A stretch of 64,000 nucleotides of DNA from Margaritifera margaritifera (taxonomy: Eukaryota; Mollusca; Bivalvia; Unionida; Margaritiferidae). The DNA is taken from assembly GCA_029931535.1 (NCBI GenBank), contig JAQPZY010001432.1:2560001-2624000 (forward strand). The letters are read 5' to 3'. How positions within the stretch are numbered: the stretch's first letter is position 1; each line of letters starts with the position of its first letter. The translations under genes and the position numbers were made by a program. Positions 9,790-20,929 of this stretch are shown here, one piece after another. Below the pieces are notes generated by a model. It made no database searches, was not told where the DNA came from, and saw only the letters and a program-made list of their open reading frames with translations.

Positions 9790-11560
9790 TAACTAGTCTG
9801 GATTACAACCTATTTCAAGTTACCAGTCTAATACATATTGGTATAATCAGTCCAAGTGCTCAGGCAATCAGATTGGTCAAGTAGACTGGTTACCCACTAG
9901 TCCACTCCATATCGATATCTTTTCTTATGTGGAAGGTCGGAAGATCAATCTAGCATCACATGGTGCCAACTTGTCTGCAATGTGTGATCTCCGTAAATGT
10001 TAGAGAAAAATAATAAAGCTTGTCTTCCCCATTTCCCCATTTGATATGCAAAGTTAACAAAAATGTATTGTGAGAAATCTTTGCTTATTATTTGGTAGTT
10101 TGCACTGGAATTATCGTCAATAGTAACCTTCAGCACCCTCAACTCACCTTGGCGGTGAATTTTACTATCAGACCATGCTAAATACATAGAAATGTACCGA
10201 CTGATGGGGCATATTTCGATACAGAATTCCATGTTCTGGGTGTCCTTGACAATGACTGCAGTAAATATACAATCCATAGTTAGATTACATTGAAAGTAGA
10301 TGTTAGGGCACCAACCAGACATATGCAGGGTTCAGGAAAACCATTCGTCCTTTCATCCTGACCACATACAAATTGCATGTGCCAAGGAAAAGTTTACTAC
10401 TTAATCTTCTTTGGGCTGATTAGATGCTGCACGCAGATTTGCACCTTGAGAATGTCTGTGTGCATTTTCTATCTTTAACAAGTTCTGAAGCTCAACATTG
10501 GATTAGCATCTAGCATAAATCAATTATCAGTTACTTTTGCCTATTTTGCCTACTTGTAAGTCCAGAACATGTTGCAAAGGAAGCCAACTTTCCTTTTTAC
10601 ACAGGCATCTGACACAAACTCTATACTAAAATGGGTTCAGGTCATGAAAATATTATGTTCCGGGCAAAGACGGCAGGTTTACAACCTTTCTAGTATGAAA
10701 CTTGTGTTGGGTGCCAGTAGTTTTTTAGTAAGAACGTCAGTATAGTTTAGTGATAGGTGCACTGTGTTGAGTAAAGTGATAACAAGGATGAGTATCTGTT
10801 GCAACTTGTCCCAAGGACGAGTGCTTGGAAAATATTTTCCCTGAGACCTGCATGAGTGGATTTAAAAAAAAACAAAAAAAACCAAAACATTTAGTCCTTT
10901 TTTAAGGGGTTTTTTGGTCAAAATTTAAAATAACCCTTTTCTAAAAAACTTGTTTCATACCAATGTATTTAGTTAAATAGAGTAAAGTTAACATTTTTAT
11001 TCTATGACTTAAAATGAGTTACACGCAAATGTTTACAAATTTCAATAGTTATACTTGTTTCTAGTGATGCATCCTGTGGTTTAGTACATGGTCACATGTC
11101 TAATTAAGATATTATGGGAGAGTCTCCAAATAGAAACGGGGCCCCGGGTGGCCGAGTGGTCTAAGGCGCTCGCCTTTACAGATCACTGACATCTCGCCTC
11201 TGTCCACGTGGGTTCGAGTCTCGGGCTCGGCCAAAGTGGGTATGTGAGAAAGCATGCCAGTAGCTTCACGTGGGTCGGTGGTTCTTCCCGGAGTTTTTCC
11301 GGGTTCTTCCTCCACCAAATATACTGGCCGCCATGTATAGCCTATCTATCATGTGCTGAAAAATGGCATTAAACCCATAACAACAACAACAACTTCCAAA
11401 TCGAAACAGCTTTTTTTATTTTAAAAAAGCATGTTTTCTAAGCCGAAATGTTCTTTTCATTCTGTTTAGTAATTGTCATAAGTTAACCTTTGAAAAAATG
11501 AATTTTCATCCAGGAAAAAAAACAGAAATGTTTGTTTCAAAAAGTGGGGGAACCCTGCAT
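9790..11560 (+). repeat. Dispersed repeat shared with 33880-35150, carrying a SINE
   Basis: The flanks 9850-10325 and 10855-11550 align in order with 33880-35150. Shared words include ATATC...ATCTTTTCTTA, AATAATAAAGCTT, GATATG, TTTTACTATCAGAC, CACCAACCAGACATA, AGAGTAAAGTTAACATTTTT and GTTTGTTTCAAAAAGTG. Here a 60-base block near 10006-10065 occurs once, where the other copy has about six. About 530 bases (10327-10854) are extra in this copy. GCAGGGTT at 10327 and AACCCTGC at 11554 may be terminal inverted repeats of an inner element. Confidence 0.75.
11138..11394 (+). mobile_element. tRNA-Leu/Ser-like SINE, copy 2, with 13-bp target duplication
   Basis: Same family as 7789-8037: GGGGCCCCGGGTGGCCGAGT head, A box GGTCTAAGGCGCTCG, B box GGGTTCGAGTCTCGGGCTC, and a (CAA)n tail. 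TCCAAATAGAAAC (11125-11137) and TCCAAATCGAAAC (11395-11407) flank it. The related segment near 34980 has the uninterrupted site (CTCAAAACAGAAACAGC), an empty-site proof of insertion. Its boxes are closer to a real tRNA than those of copies 1 and 3, so it is the youngest of the three by this measure. Confidence 0.92.
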
Positions 11561-11689
11561 ATATGTATCGCAGCAGCCGAGGCAGTGACATGATTTTATG
11601 TAAAAGTTTTATGTTCAAGGTGTTAAAAGTCATATATAATACTTCCATCACTATAACGTGTCTCGGTTGAAGGTGGTCCCATCTAAGTG

Positions 11690-12200
11690 GGTATGGTCAT
11701 GGATCCCATTTTGTGATTTAATAGTGATATTTATAAAATATCTCAACATAAGGCAACTACACCTATAAAGTGGCCCACTTTCATGGCTTCCATTAACCGT
11801 GTTATAATGAGGGAGTATTATACATTGTAGTGAGGTTCACAGGCAAACACAGTCTTCTTTGGAACTGTAGTTTTATGAAACATGTCACTCAGGCCGATTT
11901 AGTATAATGATAAACCAGTATAGATCGATATTATATTCCAATATGATAAAAAATAGTCCTTCTTGTGGTCATGGATCGCATGTTAGTATTTGATAGTAAT
12001 ATTATGTATAAAATACCTCAATATATGGCAGCCTCACCGATAAGGTGGTCCATCTTTATAGCTTCCATTAGCTGCATTATAATGAGGGAGTATTATACAT
12101 TGTAGTGAGGTTCACAGTCTTCTATGGAATTTTAGTTCTATAGACGCTAGGGCTGATATAATGGTACAGATCGATTTTACATGCCGATAACCGATAATCA
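11690..12200 (+). repeat. ~272-bp tandem duplication
   Basis: CATGGATC(C/G)CAT, TATTTATAAAATA/TGTATAAAATACCTCAA, and TGAGGGAGTATTATACATTG TAGTGAGGTTCACAG occur twice, about 270-275 bases apart. The words GTGGTCCATCTTTATAG and the ATAATGAGG block resemble dispersed transposon DNA, but no transposase is present. Confidence 0.65.
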
Positions 12201-12649
12201 TTCTTAACTGTATCAGTTCAATAAGGAATTGTAAAATTCCAACAAATGCTCGATTTATCATAAAAAAAAGTATGTTCAGTTAACGGAATAAATCAATAAA
12301 ACAGTTGTTTTCTCTATGAATCAATCACACACTACAGGAAGTAAACAAAATTGACATGTGTGGAGCTAAATGTCTTGGTCACATCTGTCTGCACAACTAC
12401 AGACCCTGAATGTAGAACAAATGATAAATGCTATGTGTAAAATGTTGCTGAATGTAAAAATTAAATGCTGAGCTAGAAATCATAAATGTGTAAACGGTAA
12501 CCATAAATGATAAATGAAAAACCATAAATGATGAATGAAACTTATGAAAACCCAAAAAATTTTGATAATTTATATTTTTCTGATATATTGTTTGTTTTTC
12601 ACAATGAAGATGGTTGCAATGAATATGACCAAAACCTATTTCTCCATCA

Positions 12650-12781
12650 AAATATTTTACCTGATCACATTAACATCAGGAAATTACTCTCTGCTACCTC
12701 TGAATCCAGCCTTTTCTGAACGATGAGAAAAAGTCTTTCCATCTGTATATCACCCATATCCCGGATGTTACCATTTTAAAC
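12650..12781 (+). repeat. Left inverted terminal repeat of DIRS element 1
   Basis: Contains TAACATCAGGAAATTACTCT and CTGCTACCTCTGAATCCAGC. It is the reverse complement of the right repeat, with a deletion after GTATATCA. Confidence 0.9.
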
Positions 12782-13246
12782 TTTTGCTTGCAACTGTGAA
12801 CAGTGCCTTTGAAGAAATCATTGCAATTTTAAATCGTTTTTGACCATCCAGCATTTAGTTTCAGTAGTATAATAAGTTAAAAGGATGATATGCCTGATGT
12901 ATGCAACATTTGCATTTTTCACAATAAATTTATTTGTATTTATACATTTGATTTTACCAGTCATTAATGTCCATGTGATATCAATCAGTAACACTCAAGT
13001 TTTCTCCCCAAGCCTCCTGCCAACTGTCAGTGACTTGCTGTCACGTCCACCCTTGCAACCCTCCTGTCGGCACCACATGCCTTCTGTTCTGCTAGACTGG
13101 GATCATCCTATTTCCGACAAACGAATGGGCCATCCAAGTAATTTTGGTAGGAATCTCGTTCATTCAGCTCCTACACTGTCATCATCTCCCTTCATGACAG
13201 AGACCCCAAGTGATCCCACAAAGGCGGATGTTTTTCAGAAATAGAG

Positions 13247-13790
13247 TTTTTGCTCATAAAGGGGGCAGTGGCAGTTGTCCAAAAACCAGTCTCCCCAGGT
13301 TTCTATTCCAGACTTATTCTGATTACGAAAACTAACGGAAAATTGAGACATGTCATGGACTTGAGCAGACTGAATCAGTTTATTACTGCCCCAACATTCA
13401 AGATGGAGATGGCAAGGTCCATCCATCTGTCTGTGCGATGCAACACATATGTGATCAGTCTTGATCCGTCTGACGCAAATTTCCATGTACCTGTTCACGT
13501 GGTATTATGCAAATACCTTCACTTTTGGTTCACAATATGAACAACCTTCTCTCTCTAATCGCAGTTTGGGGTGCATAGTCAATGTGGAGAAGTCGGATCT
13601 TGTTCCTTCTCAACATTGTATTCATCCAGGTATGGAGATTCTAACTGGTATCAACCTGGTTCATCTTCATCCCAAACACATGAACAGTATCATCCATGAA
13701 TTGGAGAAGGTGTCAGCCAGGACATTCATTTCGGTGAGGGGGTTTCTGTAACTACTGAGCCTGCTCAATGTTGTGGCAGACCTATTATAC
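13247..13790 (+). pseudogene. DIRS reverse transcriptase remnant
   Basis: One frame reads GAVAVVQKPVSPGFYSRLIL, TKTNGKLRHVMDLSRLNQFI, then FKMEMARSIHLSVRCNTYVI and SLDPSDANFHVPVH. This matches the fingers and first palm motif of DIRS/Ngaro RTs (pattern SPGFYSR..LV.K.NGK.R.V.DLS.LN). The palm block with the YxDD motif is missing: the sequence jumps near 13530-13565 to GCIVNVEKSDLVPSQHC and the thumb region (SARTFISVRGFL). The element is therefore deleted within the polymerase core as well as frameshifted. Confidence 0.85.
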
Positions 13791-14320
13791 CTCCGCTGCC
13801 TTTACATGCGCCCTCTACAGATGGCCCTTCTGGCACAGTGGCACCTGATCTCGGGTCATCTAGATCAGCAAATTGTGAGCTTGACTGAAATCCAACAATT
13901 CCTGCATCACTGGCAAGACAGGGAGTGGCTAACAGTGGGAATACCTTTAGAAGCCCCACGACCGGGTGGCACACTTGCTACTGGACTTTGTGAGGGTCAG
14001 CAGCAAGTCAATACTGCAAGAGAAGGTTCTTAACATTAATTTCCTGGAAATGAAGGACACTCTCAATGCATCCTATGCTAGGGTGGAACGCATCCAAAGG
14101 AAGACGGTTCTGATAATGTCAGACAATTCAATTGTAGTGAACTACCTCTTTAAACGGGGGATTGTCCCTCTCCAATGGGACAGATTCTGGATCAACAATC
14201 TGTTCCATGTGGCGACAGACATACCATGGAAAATTATAGGAACCCCTATGCTGCTTAAGCAGCCGAGGTCGCCATTATTCCATCCATGTCTGGAGAAACT
14301 CCTCCTTCATGCCTAGCTCA
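13790..14320 (+). pseudogene. DIRS RNase H remnant
   Basis: The frame MRPLQMALLAQWHLISGHLD, then NINFLEMKDTLN and KTVLIMSDNSIVVNYLFKRG corresponds to the RT-RNase H linker and the RNase H D...E...SDN order of DIRS elements. Several frame changes separate the blocks, and the stretch that should hold the first Asp (TDxS) is degraded (near LATGLCEG). Confidence 0.75.
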
Positions 14321-14539
14321 TGTCAGTGATGCCCTGCATAAAAGAAGTTCTGCACTTTGATTGTGGAGAGGATCACGACAGCTAGACGACCCTCCACTTT
14401 GAAAACATAGGAGGGGAAGTGGCACAGTTTCAACAATTGGTGTTACATTTACAACATCACACCACTCTTCTTTGAAGACAAGAAGCTAGCCTCATCACAA
14501 TCATGTAAGAAATAATATTGGCTGCAACAAGGATCTTTC

Positions 14540-15410
14540 CGACTTGTCCAATTTCAGCATATCCAGGCCACACTCGTTCACCTTGTTCCCAAAATGGAAC
14601 CTCTCCTGGATCATGACATGGCTCAACTCATCTAAGTTCAAACCCTTGTCTTCCACCTTGCTGAAGCAGTTATCATACAAGAATTGCTTCCTAATAGCAC
14701 TATCTTCAGCTTCCAAGGTGAGTGAGCAACATGTGCTGTTGGTGGATCCGAACTACATGCAGTCCCTTTCTAACATCTCAGTCATACTAATGACACATTG
14801 TTTTGTTTCTAAAAACCGATAGGCAACCGACAAATAACTCTTTGCTCTCTCTCTTCTCGATCGATTTGTCGAGAGAGACAAAGCTGCAGGACACAGTACA
14901 TGCCCTTAGATGCTATCTGAATCACATGGAGGATGTCCACGAAGCTGTCAAAGGCTCTTCCTACCAGTTAAGACTGGAAAGTAAGGCATTACCGAACAAG
15001 CATTAGATGCTTGGTTAAAGGGGGTTAATAGATTGGCATACTCTGAACTTGTAGGATTGGGTACAACAAATATGAGTGATTTTCATGAGCCAAGCCTTTG
15101 AATCTCAATTCAAGACATAGTGAGTCGGTTCGCTGGCACATTAGTCAACTTTCTCCAGCTTCTATTTGCGTGATTTTGCCTCGTCAAGGAGAGAGCTGAA
15201 TCTTGTCGGGCCACTGGTAGCTGTCCAGACAGTTACCACACCCTGTTCATGACAGCACAACCTCAGTCCCGGGCATGACCTTGCCACTTTAGCTGCATTC
15301 TCCCAATAAACTTTTACATGTAAAGCAATAGCCAGGGTGCAGGATACCAATAGGATCGCCCTCACAGGTGTAAAATGCATAATCATCGGTTATGCTAACT
15401 TCACGTTAGG
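14540..15410 (+). pseudogene. DIRS tyrosine recombinase remnant
   Basis: WNLSWIMTWLNSSKFKPLSS, then LLKQLSYKNCFLIALSSASK and VSEQHVLLVDP match the core-binding to catalytic junction of DIRS tyrosine recombinases, whose usual motif is LASA(R)RVSEL. The first catalytic Arg is Lys here (codon 14715-14717), and a later frame supplies KLQDTVHALRCYL (normally KLCPVRAL..YL). The H-x-x-R and Tyr end is not recognisable. Not functional. Confidence 0.8.
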
Positions 15411-15505
15411 ACAAGTTCATCCTTTCAGTAGAGCCGTCATCATGCTTTTACACGGCAACATGGGTAGAGGTTGGATGCTCAAGCATTTCCTCCTCTTACC
15501 TAATC

Positions 15506-15600
15506 TTCCTAATGTTGATGTAATTGAGTAATGTGTTTGACAGAGAAAGGCAATTGTTTTTTGTAAATTATGTTTCTCCAAAAATACTTACCCAATCAAA
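15506..15600 (+). repeat. Internal complementary region of DIRS element 1
   Basis: TTCCTAATGTTGATGTAATT (15508 onward) is a transition-mutated copy of the right end (TTCCTGATGTTAACGTGATC, 15822 onward). AAAAATACTTACCCAATCAA about 60 bases later is the same end in reverse. In DIRS elements such a region lets the linear cDNA circularise. Confidence 0.75.
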
Positions 15601-15663
15601 ATTACAATCAATCCCTCCCGCCCTGCCCCGCAAATGCAAGCATCCTGTTATAGGTTTCACTCA

Positions 15664-15860
15664 AGCTTAAACTGGTAACATCTGGGATATGGGTGGCCAC
15701 CTAGCAGGAACAAGGGGAGTTAATCTATAAGAGTTACATCTCTTTGTCTATATGATATATAGATGGAAAGACGTTTTTTCTTCTTCCTGGGAGGGCTGGA
15801 TTCAGAGGTAGCAGAGAGTAATTTCCTGATGTTAACGTGATCAAGTAAGTATTTTCTTAG
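15664..15860 (+). repeat. Right inverted terminal repeat of DIRS element 1
   Basis: Full-length version of the ITR, including GGTAACATCTGGGATATGGG and ending CCTGATGTTAACGTGATCAA then GTAAGTATTTT. The AAGTAAGTATT end is shared with DIRS element 2. Confidence 0.9.
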
Positions 15861-16329
15861 AAACATGATTGACTAAAAATATCCTTTCCAGCATATAAGA
15901 AATGGTCTTCCAATGACACAACAGACATTTTTAACTCAAGAGTTATGAGTGTGTGATGATGGCACCACATTTCATGTTTAATTTTGTATTTTGAACTTCA
16001 TTCCTGTTATATGATGCTAAAGTTTCCAATCTTTCCATGAATTCTTTATTATTCATAAATAGATGTTATCTGTATCAAATTTTTAATTTAAAACCTTTGA
16101 GGTATTGAGAAAGGACAATCACATTGATACATCATGAACACAAAAAAATAGTAGCCTTCACAAAAATCATTTTAGATACATGTATTTTCAAATTAAATAT
16201 TATTCGGTTTCAAGGTGGAGAGATTAAAAGAAGGTGAAATTAGAAGAAGGCAGTGCCTACTGTTGTACACGCGGCTCCAGCTTCACTAAACGTGTCAACA
16301 TTTCTTGCTCAGATTGATATTTTTTAATA

Positions 16330-16467
16330 TACCGTATATACACGCGTATAAGCCGATACCAACTGCAAACTGCATAGACCTGGATCTGCCATTGCATAAT
16401 GCGCTGGCAGATCAGAGTCTATGTTGTTTTCATTTGAACCGGGCTTATATGCGAGTATAGACTGTAT
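16330..16467. mobile_element. Hairpin MITE, short single-hairpin form
   Basis: TACCGTATATACACGCGTAT AAGCC at the left pairs with GGCTTATATGCGAGTATAGA at the right. Only one hairpin remains, and it is hybrid: its left arm is of the GCATAGACC type and its right arm of the CAGAGTCTATGTTG type, as if the middle of a two-hairpin copy had been lost. Confidence 0.75.
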
Positions 16468-17139
16468 TTCTTTTTACTTGGTTAATGACAATGATTTTTT
16501 TCCACAGAACATTCAGCATGAATCGGGGATTATTAGAGTCATAAAATCTAAAATTTTCCTGAAATTATTTGTCTAATCTAAGAAAATAATTTTGAGGATT
16601 TGCTCAAATTTGCGGAATTTCTCAACTCTTTTCTTTTATCAAGATTAGAAAGGTTTCCATGTATTAAATGTTGAAACTAGAATTGATTTTGTATACTTTC
16701 CACTGTTTTTACCTGTTTCAAAAATACTGATATTATCCGAAGTATCATTAGCAAGAAAATGTAAAATCTTAATTTGAGTAAATTTTTTTTAGAATTTTAG
16801 TGAGACCAGACCAGTACATATGCATCAGGATGAACGCATATTTTCAAAATAATTGCAAACTATGATCAGAATGACTTTACTGTGACATATTTTCATACAA
16901 TTTTAACACTATAAGGCATTTTACTTTAATCTCTTGTTCATGTATAGAAACTTTGTCGATATTACAGTGCGAGTAAGACTGCCAGCTTTAATGTATTACT
17001 AAATTATTCTAGACCAGTCATGGCTGACATAAAGTGTGTACATACTTATCACACAACAACTCTGAATGATCGGAAACAAATGCCATCAGTTTTAAATACA
17101 AATTATTATAATAAAACTTTTCAGTAGTGCATGTATAAG

Positions 17140-17200
17140 TGTGTGTGTGTGTGAGAGAGAGAGACAGACAGACAGATGGACAGACAGAGAGACAGACAGA
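17140..17200. repeat. (GT)n(GA)n(GACA)n microsatellite
   Basis: A GT run passes into GA and then GACA/GACAGACAGA units. Confidence 0.85.
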
Positions 17201-17859
17201 GCAGAGAGGGAATGCAAGTAAGTTGTGATTTGTTGTCTGAAACAGCACAGGACATGAGCTACATTTAAAAGAAAAGTTTAAGTTGTTTATAACAGCAATC
17301 ATCCAAAAAATGTAATAAAATTAAAAAATAAAAAAATATCAAGAAGTGGATGCATACAGGTGTGTCGTCGAGAAAATAAGGGTAAACACACAGATTATGG
17401 AAGAAGTTCTCATTGATCATGGTGAAGAACCTGCAAATCATCCTGTTTAAAACACAATAGAGAGGTATGTTTTGAGTTTAATTTTTTATTGCAGAGAATG
17501 ACTTTTAAGCAGCTCAGGCTATTGGTAAACCTTCAGTACTTATCAATCTAGAACTGAGTATGCTTTTATGATTTGAAAGAAACAAACAACAAAATACACA
17601 AATGCAAGCCATGTCCTTCCAGTTAGTATCGCTCTCTCTTGAACGAAACTGAATTGTAAGTTAGAGTTGTGATTGTTTGTCTGAACAATTGACCAAATGA
17701 ATTGGTTTTCATATTTTCCTTGAAATATGGGGATCCACAGTTTTGAATGTGAAATAATGGACATGTGGCACAGAAGTTGATGGTGACAGTGATTGAACTC
17801 CAGTCCATACAATTCTCACTTGGTCTGTTGCAGACACGTAAACACATGTGCCCATACAT

Positions 17860-18078
17860 ACCATCTATACTTGCGTATAAGCCGAGTCCAAATGCAAACA
17901 ACATAGACCCTGATCTGCTGTCACATAATGTGCCGCAGATCAGGGTCTATGTTGTTTGTTCTACTGAATAGTCCTTACAAACTGCATAGACCCAGATCTG
18001 CCAGCGCATTATGCGACGGCAGATCTGGGTCTATGCAGTTTGCAGTTGGTATTGGATTATATGCAAGTATAGATGGTA
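17860..18078. mobile_element. Hairpin MITE, two-hairpin copy (intronic)
   Basis: Terminal inverted repeats ACCATCTATACTTGCGTATA / TATATGCAAGTATAGATGGT enclose two separate perfect-looking hairpins. The first has arms AACAACATAGACCCTGATCT and its complement; the second has arms AAACTGCATAGACCCAGATC and its complement. They are separated by TTCTACTGAATAGTCCTTAC. It sits 244 bases before CaMKII exon D. Confidence 0.9.
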
Positions 18079-18321
18079 CATACATTTGACTTTGGAGCAT
18101 TATTTAGGACAGAAATTTTGTTGATGTTGAACATTATTCTTCTCACTTCTTTGCACTAATTTTCTTTTATGAATATATCAGTATCTTGGATGCTTTGATT
18201 TTATGTCACAAACAGACAGAATTGATTGCATTGTTTACAGAAACTTTCTTGAAGCTGAAATATTATGATTTACAGAACATACTGAATAATTGAATTATGG
18301 TTCTGTCATGTTTTTCCTCAG

Positions 18322-18442
18322 GAATGGTCAGCCAGTCACCAAACAAAGTGAAGAATCCAGAGTTTGGCACAAGAAGGATGGAAAGTGGCAGATTGTCCAT
18401 TTTCATAGGTCTGGTTCTTCAACACTACCAGTCGACAAATGA
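18322..18442 (+). CDS. CaMKII: CaMKII association domain, last coding exon with stop
   Basis: The acceptor CCTCAG ends at 18321. The frame reads [20 protein letters not shown], then [19 protein letters not shown] and a TGA stop at 18440-18442. SEE(T/S)RVWHKxDGKWQxVHFHRS is the conserved end of the CaMKII hub; the last residues (GSSTLPVDK) are family-variable. With exons A-C this gives about 134 residues, a complete association domain. No frameshift or stop breaks it, so the gene looks functional. The intron before this exon is 8.8 kb and holds a decayed DIRS retrotransposon in the same orientation. Confidence 0.95.
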
Positions 18443-19830
18443 TGAAGTCTTCAATTGTCCAAATTCAGCCTGCATAGGGCATCGATTCTTTTTATATTTT
18501 AATAATTGCTCATTTGGAGTTGAAGCTTCTCAGCACTCTGAGAGTTATACAGCCATTCAGCAAAGTTTTCTTCTTCTTATTTGAAGAAAAGAATAGCCAC
18601 ATATTTCCTCTTTGATGAGTGTTACTGAAGATTTTTCCCCATACTTGAATTAGATATTCTAAATGTCATGTGTGAGATGATGGTCATGGCTTTTGACCTT
18701 TGACCTATGTCATCTCTTGAAGTTGATTGGTGGTCTGGGAATGTGGAAGAGTCAGTCATCTGAATTGTACAGACACTTTTCTGTTGTAATTTGTTCTCAG
18801 TGAAAAACACCATCAGGCATACAGAAAACATCCCTTGATGCAGTTTGCCATCTTGTTTGGTTCAATCAATGATATCAGATATGTCCATTTTTGATCAAGG
18901 ATGAAAAGAAAACTATAGTTAATTTAGAGAACATAGCAGTATGCCACCAAAAATATTCGATGAGTGGTCATAATTATTAAACTTTGTGTTCAAATATGTC
19001 ATTTGTATCCTATCAGCAATTTTGCATTTTCATCATGCTACTATGGGCAAGAAAGAAATTAAGGGAGGAGACTTTAAAAAAGGAAGACATTATGGAATTT
19101 GTCGCTTTTTATTACACAAATATATGTTCATAAAATTGTTGGTGTGATTTCCATTATCAGAGTTGTCTTATTAGAAAATAAATGAAAGGCTAAGAATAAT
19201 AATTAGAAACTGGTATGGAATCCTTATATGTAAGAATGCCCTTTGTGTTATATTAGCAAAGTAAATCCCACTGTACTTCTTTAAAACAGAACATCAATCT
19301 GTGTTTAAAAACTTCTTATAATTTTAAAATATTATATTCTCATGTGATTATATTTTCTTTATATTTTTATCATTAATATTTGCTTGTATATGTAAAAATT
19401 TTAATGAATGTATTCAATGCTATCACTAAATCAACTTGTATTGTAAATGTATGCCCTTTAGCTTGTATGAACTTTTTTTCTTTTGATTGCATGTTAATAT
19501 TGATGATTGGGTGTTTGGATATAAAGTATCTTTTATACCTGTCATTTACCATTTTAATACCCATCTTTTAGTACCAATTTAGTGATCTGATTGGTGGATA
19601 ATGATGACATGATTTTCCTTGGATGATGAGTGTTTAATTCTTTGTGCTGAGGCTGTCCTGGGATGGATGACACTGCAACAGTTTTGATTGTTTTTGAGTG
19701 AAATGACACGTTTGCTTTGCTTGGTACATTTGGATTTATATTATGTTAGCATGTTTATGAAAAGTGGATTTATTTGCACATAAAAGCTTGTCTCGAATCC
19801 CAGAGATTTTAGATTGTGTCTAAGGTTTAT
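18443..19830 (+). other. CaMKII: Presumed CaMKII 3' UTR and downstream unique sequence
   Basis: This AT-rich stretch follows the CaMKII stop and has no recognisable coding region or known repeat. It probably begins with the 3' UTR, but the end cannot be fixed: an AATAAA lies near 19180 and another near 20595, and neither is backed by other evidence here. Confidence 0.4.
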
Positions 19831-19835
19831 AAATA

Positions 19836-20110
19836 CATCCACGTCCATATATTGTATTTGCTTACATATTAATAGGTGCAATCCAGATCCATATACATTA
19901 TTGGCTTACATATTTGGCGCACCCACATCCATATATCGTGTTCTATTAGATATTAGGCGCAGTTAGATCCATATACATTATTGGCTTTCATACCAGGTGC
20001 ACCCTCATCCATATATCGTGTTCGCTTAGATATTAGGAACACCCAAATCCTTACACCATATATGCTTACATATTAGTTGCAACCACATCATAATAATAGG
20101 TGCACCCTGC
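19836..20110 (+). repeat. ~48-bp tandem repeat, about six units
   Basis: Units carry ATCCATATA(C/T)(A/C), TTGGCTTACATATTAGG and GCACCC. Period drifts between 45 and 52 bases. Confidence 0.7.
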
Positions 20111-20237
20111 TGTGCACACCATAAGATTCAAATCTGTGATCTGTAATGCACAAGCAGATTGAGGTCCACACCATTCATTCTCCATACGATTGAAACAAAA
20201 CGGCATAGACACTCTTCCGCTGGTGCATTTTTCCTAT

Positions 20238-20315
20238 TGGGTGTACATTATACAGGGATGAATATGGTATAATTGGTATTGTACATTATACAGGGATGAA
20301 TATGGTATAATTGGA
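20238..20315 (+). repeat. ~38-bp direct duplication
   Basis: GTACATTATACAGGGATGAA TATGGTATAATTGG occurs twice in a row, identical by eye. Confidence 0.85.
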
Positions 20316-20929
20316 TTAATTTTGCAAGTATTGTTGTTGTAGGGCTTGACAAGTTTATTAAAAATGTTAAGTTTGGAGTAATACTGTACCTGCTTTGCTG
20401 AACAGGCACTTCTGTGAACATTAAAATGTTTTTATTACGAAAGCAAACTTGCATCAAGACTTGAATTCTGAAACTTGAACGTACTAATTGCAGAAAAATT
20501 TGAACTTAACATTTCATTTTTGTAATCATTTTACATGAAGATATTATTTCATGCCTCTTCATATGCTTTCTTGCACTGTGCTGAGAATCACATAATAAAT
20601 CTTCAAAATATTTTCAAAGCAGATTAATCTTGGGTCATTCAACGCATTCAGATGGGAATAAATCCATGAATCTTAATCATGCTAATAAATATTTATTCAT
20701 TCATCATCTTGTCTTTAAACTTAAACACTGATATAAAGTAGATATTTCTAGCGTTATTGTTATTGAAGATAATGTAATGAATGTAACTCTGTAGTAAAAG
20801 TAGAGAAGTTTCAATAGAATAAATATTATAATAGTAGTAGAACCAGCTTTGGTATATTGCTCATTTTCTTGTATGCCTACCATAAGGTGAAGAGTATTAT
20901 GATGTTGTCCATCTGTTATCAGTTTTATT

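Larger units (their letters stand above)
12650..15860 (+). mobile_element. Decayed DIRS-type tyrosine-recombinase retrotransposon (element 1)
   Basis: About 3.2 kb in CaMKII intron C-D. The left inverted terminal repeat (12650-12781) matches the reverse complement of 15664-15860: the 40 bases at 12672-12711 are an exact inverted match of 15795-15834, and the match resumes in TGTTACCA(G/T)TTTAA after a roughly 60-base gap in the left copy. An internal complementary region at about 15506-15600 carries degraded copies of the element ends in both orientations (TTCCTAATGTT... and ...AAAATACTTACCCAATCA). This ITR plus ICR layout is the hallmark of DIRS elements. Inside lie reverse transcriptase, RNase H and tyrosine recombinase remnants, all broken by stops and frameshifts. 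Confidence 0.9.

Noticed and set aside
11140..11230. Functional tRNA-Leu or tRNA-Ser gene
   Set aside because: Same reason: it is the head of a dispersed SINE present in three copies with target duplications.
12885..13244. 119-codon frame as a DIRS gag gene
   Set aside because: It starts with a hydrophobic AT-rich run and only its end precedes the RT; no gag motif could be recognised.
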